42,653 nucleotides of DNA, from positions 1 through 42,653 of the forward strand of contig JAZGDL010000114.1 of the NCBI GenBank assembly GCA_036477795.1, written 5' to 3'. The notes beneath the pieces are model-generated. The model searched no databases, was not told the DNA's origin, and saw only the letters and a list, made by a program, of their open reading frames with translations. The position numbers were made by a program, and so were the translations under genes. Of this stretch, positions 8,656 to 15,716 are shown in pieces. Each line of letters starts with the position of its first letter. The stretch's first letter is position 1. This DNA is from JAZGDL01 sp036477795 (GTDB lineage Bacteria; Planctomycetota; Phycisphaerae; UBA1845).

Positions 8656-8708
8656 TAGTGTACTCCGTTTATGACACTTGACCCGCTCGAACATTAAGTA
8701 CTCTAATG
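8653..8708. promoter_or_regulatory. Candidate MarR operator: inverted repeat around its own start
   Basis: CATTAGTGTACT (8653-8664) and AGTACTCTAATG (8697-8708) are inverted copies with one mismatch, separated by 32 bases. The first overlaps the MarR start codon. The second copy is embedded in the local palindrome CATTA-N7-TAATG (8692-8708). Location and symmetry fit autorepression; binding is inferred. Confidence 0.45.
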
Positions 8709-8872
8709 GACCCCTCAGCCTTTCGCAAGTGGCTATCTCCCCCAAAAATCTAGTAGTTTCTGAAATTCACCTTGCGACTAGCCTCAGCCGCTCTTGCTGC
8801 CGGCGAATCTCGAATTGTCTGGCTACCATGTGAAAGGTAAAGCAACAGGATAATAATGACGGACACCCCTAG

Positions 8873-9781
8873 CTACCTCCTTGGGAACAAGGAGGAGTGC
8901 AGGTTGCGGCAAATCCAGAGGCCGCCGGTGTCTTGAACCACCACCGCGTCGCCGTTGGGGACCAGACAGATGCCCTCCGGTTTCTTACCTGGCAGGCGTA
9001 TAGACCGGAACACCCTGCCATCCAAACCCGATAGCCTCAAAACCCGTTCTCCGGCGGAGATGACCAGCAGTGATCGAGATTCAACGTCGAACATGATGTC
9101 GGATATTCGTGTCAATCCCAGATCATGGGACGTAAGCACATCGACGGTCTCGGTGAGCCCAGCCAACGGGTCTGCACCGGCGGCGTTGGGTGCCTGCTCC
9201 GTGGCCCGTGCGGAGACGTCCTCTGATAAACTCACGAGCCGGGCCGGGTCGGCCTCGACAACTGCAAAAAGACGATACTCGCCTGTGCTGGTTGTCACGA
9301 CTGCGACACCCTCGAGGCCTCCGTTTCGTGTCAACCCCTCGGCGAAGTCAGGGTGCGATTTGAAGTTGACCACGAGAGTTCGCAGTATCTGGTGCCTGTC
9401 GATGTCGTATTCGATGACGGCGTTGTTGGCTTTTGATGCGATGAACAATGTACCCGTTGCGGGATGCACCGACACGCCTTCCAGGTCGCCGCGAACATCG
9501 AGTCGCTGCAACACCTTGAGATGGAGATCCATTTCGACGATCTGACCTTGATCGCTGACCACAATCAGGGTCCCACGCTGAGGGTGGTAGGCCACTCCGG
9601 ATGGCTCTTGCACCGGGAGGGTCACAAAGGTAGTCGGCACCGGCATTGCTTCGGAAGGGTAATAGCTCAGCGACCATGCAATCCTCGGGGATTCATGAAT
9701 CGCCGCCGCGACGCTCAACACCCCCAGGGCTGTCAAGCCAAACCATAGACGCCGTCGTGGGCTCGTTTCCGGTTGGATCAC
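8873..9781 (-). CDS. SdiA-regulated-type beta-propeller protein, membrane-anchored or secreted
   Basis: 302 residues from a GTG at 9781. An N-terminal hydrophobic segment after basic residues (RRRLWFGLTALGVLSVAAAI) looks like a signal peptide or anchor. The rest consists of propeller-like blades with recurring EG/SG-V motifs: EPSGVAYHPQRGTLIVVSDQ, DLEGVSVHPATGTLFIAS, GGLEGVAVV, ISDIMFDVESRSLLVIS and KPEGICLVPNGDAVVVQDTG. This is the pattern of the SdiA-regulated (YjiK-like) family, whose biochemical role is unsettled. The start is less certain because the nearest purine-rich site is about 14 bases away. It lies 218 bases downstream of the MarR gene's promoter side, on the same strand. Confidence 0.72.
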   Translation of the reverse strand: MIQPETSPRRRLWFGLTALGVLSVAAAIHESPRIAWSLSYYPSEAMPVPTTFVTLPVQEPSGVAYHPQRGTLIVVSDQGQIVEMDLHLKVLQRLDVRGDLEGVSVHPATGTLFIASKANNAVIEYDIDRHQILRTLVVNFKSHPDFAEGLTRNGGLEGVAVVTTSTGEYRLFAVVEADPARLVSLSEDVSARATEQAPNAAGADPLAGLTETVDVLTSHDLGLTRISDIMFDVESRSLLVISAGERVLRLSGLDGRVFRSIRLPGKKPEGICLVPNGDAVVVQDTGGLWICRNLHSSLFPRR

Positions 9782-9927
9782 TTTGGCAATCTGCTCTTCC
9801 TACCCGGCTAAGCCGAAGTTCCGCTGGTAGACGAAGCGCAAGTTTCGGCGACGGCGAAGGTTATGGTTCGGGGGTGTTGCCGGGGAAAATTCGGGGGACA
9901 TAATTCGGACAATTCGGACAATTTGGG

Positions 9928-9968
9928 GGACATACACTTTAATTAGAAATTACAGTGTATGTCCCCCT
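9928..9968. repeat. Long palindrome with GGGGGACATACACT arms
   Basis: The left arm, GGGGGACATACACTTTAATT, and the right arm ending ...GTGTATGTCCCCC are inverted copies with one mismatch around a tiny AGA-like centre. Partial half-copies of GGGGGACA lie just upstream (9894-9901). The structure can extrude a near-perfect hairpin and looks like a REP or MITE terminus. Confidence 0.8.
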
Positions 9969-9984
9969 GATTGCCCCCGGGGGG

Positions 9985-10090
9985 ACCTTTGGGGTCAGAG
10001 CGTTGACCTTTGGTTGACCTTTGGGGTCATTGACCTTTGGGGTCATGACCTTTGCATGACCTTTGGGGTCACATGACCTTTGGGGTCAGA
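9985..10090. repeat. Tandem TGACCTTTGGGGTCA units
   Basis: About seven complete or partial copies of the imperfect palindrome TGACCTTTGGGGTCA in head-to-tail order, several truncated to TGACCTTTG. GGGGTCAGAGCG occurs at both ends of the block. The block abuts the stop codon of the decayed reading frame at 10097. Confidence 0.85.
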
Positions 10091-10096
10091 GCGCAT

Positions 10097-10690
10097 TTAG
10101 TCATTAGTGAGTCTCTTTTCCAGTCGTTGTACCGTCCGGCGGCGGGCGGGGCCGGCGGATTCGATCCTGCGGATGGCCGTCACGACCCTACCGTGCGAGG
10201 CGTAGCCCAAAGCCTTGGCCACCTCGGTCGCGCGATAGCCGTACCTTCGCCGTGCCAGAAACGCCGCCACGTCGCGCGAGGCATCGTCGCTCCGCCGCCC
10301 GGTTGACCAACACGAGGGAATCGTATCTTGTACTGGGAGTCTACCCGCGCACATCGTCGGCCATCGTCCCGGCCGCATAGAGCCGCGCGCGGTGAAGCGT
10401 CGTCCGAAACCGCACGACTTACTCACCAAACCGCGCGACCAAGCTCGCGCCGAACTACTCGCGGACTCGCGGAGAAATCGCCGTAACCCCTTGTCAAACA
10501 AGCGGCAGTGCCATTCAAGCCAGACCCCTTTCCTGGGTGACCCCTTTCCTGGGTGCTCGCTACGGATCGTGGGCCAGGCGGAACCGGAGGGCGTTTTCAG
10601 GTTTGTCAGCGGGTTATGGGCCCCTCGAACGGCCTTCCAGGCCTGGTCAGCCGCGGCCGCGTGAATTTCCCCCGGAAAACCGTGGCCCAT
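10097..10690 (-). pseudogene. Decayed RAYT-like transposase fragment (DnaA-C-like domain)
   Basis: The frame is open for 197 codons, but only the last 60 residues look like a protein domain: SRDVAAFLARRRYGYRATEV, then AKALGYASHGRVVTAIRRIE, ending RRTVQRLEKRLTND. This fits the Bac_DnaA_C-type helix-turn-helix found at the end of many Y1/RAYT transposases (R..A..LG..SH..V..AIRRI). The upstream residues are low-complexity, lack the HUH and Tyr motifs of the nuclease, and are probably frameshifted remnants. The stop codon runs directly into the TGACC repeats. Alternatively it could be an unrelated HTH gene fragment. Confidence 0.5.
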
Positions 10691-10787
10691 GCGAACGGAG
10701 CAGTTAAAATAGGATGGCGGATACTGCCTGCAGGCATTGGATCGTCTGCACGGTGGAGGGGGGCTGTGGTTGGCATGGGAGTTTGAG

Positions 10788-11117
10788 ATGGATCAGATTA
10801 CCAGCGAATTGATTGACAGTCTGAAACAACTGCCCGCGTCGCAAGACCCGTACCTTTCCAAGCGGGCCGAGCACCGCTACAACCTGCGGACCAGGACACA
10901 CTTGGATTTACAACGCTCCGATGGAGAGACGATGCTCGTCTCTGCCCTGGACGTTTCCAACTCCGGCATTGGGTTTCTCTGTCGCCGGATCCTGGACGTA
11001 GATGAGAGGATCGGGCTTCGTTTGGCGTTTCAGCACGAGGGCGAGTTCGATTTCTTCATTGTGCGCCGCGGAACGGGGACGCTCGGCGGATACAAGATCG
11101 GCGCCGTCGTCTGCTGA
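10788..11117 (+). CDS. PilZ-domain protein
   Basis: 109 residues from the ATG at 10788, with GGGAG at 10777-10781. PilZ domains bind cyclic di-GMP through an RxxxR motif and a (D/N)xSxxG motif; both are present as R26-AEH-R30 and D55-VSNS-G60, followed by beta-strands. The single-domain layout suggests a c-di-GMP adaptor. The last 62 bases overlap, on the opposite strand, the 3' end of the kinase gene, so the two transcripts converge and overlap. Nothing else in the window makes or degrades c-di-GMP. Confidence 0.75.
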   Translation: MDQITSELIDSLKQLPASQDPYLSKRAEHRYNLRTRTHLDLQRSDGETMLVSALDVSNSGIGFLCRRILDVDERIGLRLAFQHEGEFDFFIVRRGTGTLGGYKIGAVVC

Positions 11118-13686
11118 CCGGTTCGTAGGGGGATTTGCTCTGCTGAAGCTGGAAGGACTTGCGCATGCACTCCATGGCTTCGTCCTTTTGCCGGGCAAGT
11201 TCGTAGGCACGGGCCTTTTGCTCCCAGGCCGCCGCTTCCATGTGGCGGTTGGCGTGCCGCTGGGCCAGGTCGATACGCTTTTCGATGCATTCAAACGCGG
11301 CGTCGGTTTGCCGCCTGATCAGATGCAATTCCGCCAGTTCTTCAAAGGCCACCGTGGTGCCGTTCCAGAACTCCGTAGACTGTAGGTTGTCCAGCGCGGT
11401 GGCCAGGTGTTGCTCCGCCTGGTCGTAATCCCCCAGTTGGACGTGACAGCGGCCGATGTTGGTATGGCAGACGCCGACGTTGACATGGTCTTCCAGTTCC
11501 AGCGCCCAGGAAAGGGCCTGTCCATAGAAGCGCAACGCGTCGTGCCACCGGCCCTGTCGTAGAGCGATCTCTCCGCGGCCGTTGTACGGTGACACCAGCG
11601 ATGCGGTCGCCCCCAGCGACATCTTGATGCGGATGGCCTCCTCGAAGGCCTGGTCGGCTTCATTCAGACGCTCCATGCGCGCCAGCACAAAGCCTATGTT
11701 GTTGCACTCCTTGGCCAGCAGCGGCAGCAGATTCAATTCGTCCGCCATCTCCGCGGCCCGCTGCAGCAGTTCATAGGCTCTTGGATACTCGCCTTTGAAG
11801 TAGTACATGGTGCCCAGGTTGGCAGCCGCTTCCACCAGGCGGTAGGGATCGTCACGCTGGTGAGCGATAGCTTCAAACCGCTTGTGATGCGTGATGGCTT
11901 CGTCGTACCGCCCAAGTCGCGAGTGGCACACGCCCATCAGGCTGAGCAGCTCCAGAGAATCGGCCTCCCGGCAAAGACCGGCTTGGGCATGCTCAATCGC
12001 TTTAGCGTATCGCCCCGCGACAAACGCCGCCCGGCTGGCCGCATAGTGCCGGCTGACCGCCCGGCTGACGCCACGAGACGCGCGATTCACCCCGCTGGTG
12101 CGACCGCTGGTGCGAGAATCCTTTCTCGCACCCTTCCATTGGTAGCCCAGCGCCTCGGCCACCTCCTTGGCCAGTCGTGCCTGCACATCAATGATGTCTT
12201 CGTACTCACCGGTCACCCGTGCCAGCGTGCGGGAAACCCACGGACTCGAATCCGTGGGTTTCGCAGCGGTGATATCCGAGGCGCCTGCCATCACCCGCCC
12301 CCCGACCTTCTGAAACCCGCCACGCACAACAACCGCCGCACCGACCAGTCGTGCTGCCTCCAGGATTTGCGCGTTGCCGATCTCCGACAGGCTCTCGGCG
12401 TACATCCTGCCTAGCAGAGCCAACAGTTCATGTCGATCGACGACCTGCACGCCCTCAATCATCAGGAGCGTGCGGTGAATCTCCTCAGCCAAGGCCTCGC
12501 CAAGCCAGTCGTCCGCCTGGTCCGATGACAGGTTCCTGAACGGCAGCACCACAACCCCCTTGGGCGCCCCCAGTGTGGGACAGGCTTTCCAGCCTGTCGT
12601 TTGACCAGGCACCTGAACAGTGCCGCCCGCTGAGTCAGTGGCCTCGATCCAATCCGCCAGCTCGCGGGAAAGCGCCGCGGCCGAACCGAAACGCTGGTCC
12701 ACGGCGGGTGACAGGCATTTCTCAACAACGTTCTGAAGCCACTTGGGCACCGGCGGGACGATCTCATGCGGCCATTGGACGGCCGCGTGGTTGTCGCCGC
12801 CGGTGAGGTAGCCGAGCGGGCCCGCTTGTCCCCGCTGCGGCGCTCTGCCGACGAGCAGGTGGTAGAGCGTCGCACCCAGGCTGTAAAGATCGCTCCTCTC
12901 ATCGGGTTCCCCCGCCGCCTCGCGCATTTCCGGCGCCATATACTGCGGGGTCCCCAAGCCCACGGATTCCGATCCGTGGGTTTCCCCACTGCCAAGCCCA
13001 CGGATTTGAATCCGTGGGTTTTCGTCCAGCATGCGTGACAGCCCGAGATCGGTGATCTTGACCGTCCCGTCCGGACGCAGGATCAGGTTGCTCGGTTTGA
13101 TGTCACGGTGCAGCAGGCCCGCTTGGTGGATCGCAGCCAGTCCCTCGGCGGTCTGAATACCGATCCGGGCAACCTGAGGCCAGGACAGACGCCCACACGT
13201 CCGCACCACCACGCCCAGATTGGCCCCTTGCGCATACTCCATGACGAAGTACCACGAATCGCCGCTATGGTCGCAGTCCAAAACGCGGGCCACGTTGGGA
13301 TGCTTGATGCGAAAGCCCGCCTTGGCTTCGTCTATAAAGCGCCGGCAGGCATCTTCGCAATAGCCCGGATCTCCCCGGGTCAGAATCTTCACCACACAGG
13401 GTTCGTCCAGCACCAGGTGCCGCGCGAGATACACCCGTCCGGGTCCCTGCGCTCGAAGCGGTGAAATGAGGCGATACCGGTCCACCGGCAGCAAGTTGTG
13501 GTCACGGTAATCCGGGGCCTGGGTCAGACCTGGATCTTCCGGGTACACGAACCCGCAGTCCCGGCACCGTGCCAGCGGAAGCCCACGGATTCGAATCCGT
13601 GGGTTTCGCAGCCCAGCGGGTGTAAGTTGGCCACCGCAATGCGGGCAGCAGCTCGCGCCTTTCTTGCCCTTCATAGCCCCGTTCAT
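11056..13686 (-). CDS. Zinc-ribbon Ser/Thr protein kinase with TolB/FlgO-like and TPR domains, carrying six repeat insertions
   Basis: 876 residues. Order: zinc ribbon (C14-x2-C17 and C41-x2-C44), kinase (about 68-340), a VVVLPFRNLSSD-type domain as in TolB/FlgO-like or cyclase-associated proteins (about 376-513), then TPR repeats (about 546-860). The kinase has H193-R194-D195 (LLHRDIKPSNLIL), DLG instead of DFG at 213-215, and GTPQYMAPE ending at 253. Repeat-derived segments are RNPRIRIRG between the two CxxC pairs, ENPRIQIRG and THGSESVG in tandem in the activation segment, TTGWKACPT after the kinase, AKPTDSSPWVS, and GARKDSRTSGRTSG before the TPRs. The XRE gene lies 16 bases upstream and is probably co-transcribed. 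The Met at residue 5 is an alternative start. Confidence 0.85.
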   Translation of the reverse strand: MNGAMKGKKGASCCPHCGGQLTPAGLRNPRIRIRGLPLARCRDCGFVYPEDPGLTQAPDYRDHNLLPVDRYRLISPLRAQGPGRVYLARHLVLDEPCVVKILTRGDPGYCEDACRRFIDEAKAGFRIKHPNVARVLDCDHSGDSWYFVMEYAQGANLGVVVRTCGRLSWPQVARIGIQTAEGLAAIHQAGLLHRDIKPSNLILRPDGTVKITDLGLSRMLDENPRIQIRGLGSGETHGSESVGLGTPQYMAPEMREAAGEPDERSDLYSLGATLYHLLVGRAPQRGQAGPLGYLTGGDNHAAVQWPHEIVPPVPKWLQNVVEKCLSPAVDQRFGSAAALSRELADWIEATDSAGGTVQVPGQTTGWKACPTLGAPKGVVVLPFRNLSSDQADDWLGEALAEEIHRTLLMIEGVQVVDRHELLALLGRMYAESLSEIGNAQILEAARLVGAAVVVRGGFQKVGGRVMAGASDITAAKPTDSSPWVSRTLARVTGEYEDIIDVQARLAKEVAEALGYQWKGARKDSRTSGRTSGVNRASRGVSRAVSRHYAASRAAFVAGRYAKAIEHAQAGLCREADSLELLSLMGVCHSRLGRYDEAITHHKRFEAIAHQRDDPYRLVEAAANLGTMYYFKGEYPRAYELLQRAAEMADELNLLPLLAKECNNIGFVLARMERLNEADQAFEEAIRIKMSLGATASLVSPYNGRGEIALRQGRWHDALRFYGQALSWALELEDHVNVGVCHTNIGRCHVQLGDYDQAEQHLATALDNLQSTEFWNGTTVAFEELAELHLIRRQTDAAFECIEKRIDLAQRHANRHMEAAAWEQKARAYELARQKDEAMECMRKSFQLQQSKSPYEPVSRRRRRSCIRRASPFRGAQ
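12109..12132. repeat. Family C hairpin inside the kinase gene
   Basis: Perfect interrupted palindrome (core GAGAATCCTTTCTC). It is read on the minus strand as GARKDSRT between the TolB/FlgO-like and TPR parts. The flank from 12095 is shared with the nuoM-tail copy. Confidence 0.85.
12234..12261. repeat. Family A palindrome inside the kinase gene
   Basis: Core ACGGACTCGAATCCGT in AAACCC...GGGTTT flanks; one base off perfect symmetry. Read as KPTDSSPWVS within the TolB/FlgO-like domain. Confidence 0.85.
12573..12606. repeat. Family B half-element inside the kinase gene
   Basis: GTGTGGGACAGGCTTTCCAG followed by CCTGTCGTTTGACC: the first hairpin of family B without the second. Read on the minus strand as TTGWKACPT between the kinase and the next domain. 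Full copies lie at 27700-27755, 28757-28809 and 30578-30629. Confidence 0.8.
12956..13022. repeat. Tandem pair of family A palindromes in the kinase activation segment
   Basis: Two A copies (12956-12983, core ACGGATTCCGATCCGT, and 12994-13022, core ACGGATTTGAATCCGT), 10 bases apart, both in AAGCCC...GGGTTT flanks. They are read in two different frames (THGSESVG and NPRIQIRG) between the DLG and APE motifs. Confidence 0.88.
13579..13606. repeat. Family A palindrome inside the kinase zinc ribbon
   Basis: Perfect palindrome ACGGATTCGAATCCGT in AAGCCC...GGGTTT flanks. It encodes NPRIRIRG between the two CxxC knuckles. Confidence 0.9.
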
Positions 13687-13702
13687 TCCACAAGGTCAAT
13701 GG

Positions 13703-14566
13703 CTACGAATCGCCATTGTCTTTCTGGACCGTCTTGAGTTTCTGTGCAAGCTCCAGAAGGATTCTCGATCCGATTTCACGCGGAAGGTGGTGCCAAAATG
13801 CCACCGTCTCGTTGGGATTCTCGAACGTGCGCGTCAGGCTGCGACAATACAACAGCGGCATCACATCGCTCCACGAGACGTCTTCGGTTTCCACCCACAA
13901 GAGTGTGTGACCACGGCAGATGGCCGGAAACGACCATGTGGCTGCGTAGCCAACCAGTCGGTCCGACGAAGAACTGATATGGGCCCGCATCGCCGCCGAC
14001 CAACGCAACGCCCTACGCAGGGACGACGGCAGCACATCAAAGGTGCCCTGTAGCTGGCTGAGTTGGGCCCGCTCGACATCCTCCAGCCGATCGGCGCCGA
14101 AAACATAACGCAAACCGATCTCCTTGGTCGCCACCAGCGACGCGATTTGCTCAACCAAGGCCAGATCGTGCTCTTCAGGAAACGTCCCGGCGCCGATCAT
14201 CCACACATTCGCATTTCGCAGCCAACCCGCACGGTCCAGGTGGCTGACCAGTTGTGTGAACGACATGATGGTCATCCCCGCCGGCGAAACGTCGCGTACC
14301 CGCCGAGGCAGTTGTTCCGTCAGGTCGCCGCCGTCGAACGACAGTCTTTCGGACATCTTGTCGCTGCTGATGCCTATAGCGTCTGCCAGTCGTTCAAGAT
14401 CGCGTTGCGTGATGCGCGCTTTGCCGTTTTCCACCTCGCTGAGGAACTTGCCGGAGCGGGAAATCGCCCGAGCCAACTGCACCTGAGTGAGACCCGCCCG
14501 GATACGATTGAGCTTGATTGACCTGCCAACTCCCGGTTCAACAAACAATTGTGTGTTTTCCGTCAC
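13703..14566 (-). CDS. XRE-type HTH regulator with an uncharacterised C-terminal domain
   Basis: 287 residues. An HTH of the Cro/CI (XRE) type spans about residues 14-70: IKLNRIRAGLTQVQLARAIS, then GKFLSEVENGKARITQRDLERLADAIG. The remainder (about 95-287) is a mixed alpha/beta domain that I do not recognise; it includes NVWMIGAGTFPEEHDLALVEQIASL. The gene lies 16 bases upstream of the kinase gene on the same strand, so the two probably form an operon, and the C-terminal part could couple to kinase signalling (inference). Two AATAGC/GCTATT inverted repeats upstream (14666-14680, 14791-14809) are candidate operators. Confidence 0.8.
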   Translation of the reverse strand: MTENTQLFVEPGVGRSIKLNRIRAGLTQVQLARAISRSGKFLSEVENGKARITQRDLERLADAIGISSDKMSERLSFDGGDLTEQLPRRVRDVSPAGMTIMSFTQLVSHLDRAGWLRNANVWMIGAGTFPEEHDLALVEQIASLVATKEIGLRYVFGADRLEDVERAQLSQLQGTFDVLPSSLRRALRWSAAMRAHISSSSDRLVGYAATWSFPAICRGHTLLWVETEDVSWSDVMPLLYCRSLTRTFENPNETVAFWHHLPREIGSRILLELAQKLKTVQKDNGDS

Positions 14567-15270
14567 TTCAGCGTTCCTTTATTTAAGACAGAGTCGCACA
14601 TTCACCAACATGGAGGCATCGGCCGTATGCCATACCCATAACGTCTAGTCCACGCATGTTAACGGAAATAGCGACTATTTCGGCTTGTCTCCCGGTAAGT
14701 AAGCGTACGTCGCGGCTTTCCTGAGCACCGCAGCCTATCCCCGTCGCCTTGAATTTGCTTGACCCTGCTGATAGCCCGTAGTACGTTCCCAATAGCTACA
14801 AACGCTATTACCGGACCTCGACCGGCACTACCAATACTGTGAAGCGAGGCCGCCGACTATCCGCGTCGGCATTTCACAGCGTGTGTGACGTGCCGGTTAG
14901 GGCGTAAGTAAACAGTTAATTGTTCGTGCTGTCGCGGGAGTTCTGAGCCGGAAAGCTCCATCCCCTGCCGCGGCCCGACGGTCATTCCGACGACGACGCG
15001 CGGAATCCCGCGGTCTCGGACCGTCGGTCCCCGAGAGGCGAACCCGGTAGCCGGGCTCTTGTTGGAGCGGCAGCGCGAACGCGGCCTAGCCATGAGAGCA
15101 TTCACGATGCCAGCGGACCCCCGAAGACATCCCCGAACCGAACGCGGGCCCGCCTGCGCTCCTGCGTACCGGTCAACGGTTCGTCGGCGGAAAGCTCGCT
15201 TCATCTCCAATCCAAATCCCTGTTTCTTCCAAAGTTTTTTGAACCTCCGTGTTTTGAAAGGAAACCAGGT
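14567..15270. other. Gene-free region upstream of the XRE regulator
   Basis: Possible reading frames here are short, have biased composition and lack ribosome-binding sites, so I call no gene. The only structures I see are two inverted repeats: AAATAG-CGA-CTATTT (14666-14680) and AATAGC-N7-GCTATT (14791-14809). They share the AATAGC half-site and lie 100-245 bases upstream of the XRE start. Confidence 0.6.
14666..14809. promoter_or_regulatory. Pair of AATAGC inverted repeats, candidate XRE operators
   Basis: 14666-14680 is AAATAG, CGA, CTATTT. 14791-14809 is AATAGC, seven bases, GCTATT. Both are upstream of the minus-strand XRE gene. The shared half-site in a GC-rich background suggests operator sites; no binding evidence is available. 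Confidence 0.35.
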
Positions 15271-15716
15271 ATGTTGTTGATTCGGGAAGCAATTTCGTTA
15301 CTGGGCACAGCCGTCTTTGAGTTCGGCGTTGGGGCCATGCGATTGGCCGCAGAAGCCGTTAGGTTCCTGAGCGATTTCACGGACGAAATCCCGCTCTGAC
15401 CTCGCCGGTGCTCCACAACACTGTCGGTTTCCGCGTCGCCCTCCTTGGCGCTGCGTGTAGCGCTTTGCCCACGCGTCTTGATAAATCCACATAACGCGAA
15501 CACTGAGGCCATCTCCCGGGCCATCTGACCGCAGCGCTTGCCTTTGCTGTGGGCCAGCACCCGCACCAGGCGGCCGTTGTGAAAGTATATGGTGGCATGT
15601 TTCAGCCTGATCTGCAGGGAGGGGCTCGGCCAGTCCGGCAGGCGACAAACGCTGAACTCATAGTTATTTCCCAGCGCCCAGCGGAGGATCATACGGTTGA
15701 TGGCGGATACGGTCAT
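15201..15716 (-). CDS. Hypothetical protein (weak)
   Basis: 171 residues from the ATG at 15716, with AAGGGAG about 10 bases upstream. I recognise no family. The first 85 residues look protein-like (RLKHATIYFHNGRLVRVLAHSKG, split: RLKHATIYFHNG and RLVRVLAHSKG), whereas the last 80 are low-complexity and polar. The C-terminal third lies antisense to the small ORF at 15271-15399, and both are unlikely to be coding. Reading could also begin further upstream without a better ribosome-binding site. Confidence 0.35.
   Translation of the reverse strand: MTVSAINRMILRWALGNNYEFSVCRLPDWPSPSLQIRLKHATIYFHNGRLVRVLAHSKGKRCGQMAREMASVFALCGFIKTRGQSATRSAKEGDAETDSVVEHRRGQSGISSVKSLRNLTASAANRMAPTPNSKTAVPSNEIASRINNIPGFLSKHGGSKNFGRNRDLDWR
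15271..15399 (+). CDS. Small protein of 42 residues, amphipathic helix (candidate)
   Basis: ATG at 15271 preceded by GAAAGGA with 8-base spacing, one of the best ribosome-binding sites in the window. The product begins MLLIREAISLLGTAVFEFGV and ends DFTDEIPL. It is predominantly helical, with a hydrophobic N-terminal half, so membrane association is plausible. It stands alone in a gene-poor region and is antisense to the end of a weak minus-strand frame. I know no family for it. Support is the ribosome-binding site and composition only. Confidence 0.4.
   Translation: MLLIREAISLLGTAVFEFGVGAMRLAAEAVRFLSDFTDEIPL

Larger units (their letters stand above)
9782..10787. mobile_element. Remnant of an IS200/RAYT-like element with its REP-like repeats
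   Basis: About 1 kb without an intact gene. It contains a long palindrome (9928-9968), a cluster of TGACCTTTGGGGTCA-like units (about 9985-10088), a decayed reading frame whose C-terminus resembles the DnaA-type C-terminal domain of REP-associated transposases (10097-10275), and a duplicated 17-base unit CCCCTTTCCTGGGTGA (about 10525-10558). The combination suggests a decayed REP-associated transposase locus; no Y1 HUH motif survives, so the assignment is inferred. Confidence 0.5.

Noticed and set aside
13579..13606. tRNA T-arm-like sequence GGATTCGAATCC
   Set aside because: It is the centre of the family A palindrome. No acceptor stem, D-arm or anticodon arm surrounds any copy.
14583..14792. 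Possible 69-codon minus-strand gene
   Set aside because: No ribosome-binding site, no domain, and it spans an inverted repeat that looks regulatory.
14857..15210. 117-codon minus-strand frame
   Set aside because: Arg-rich low-complexity composition typical of non-coding GC-rich DNA; no start signal.
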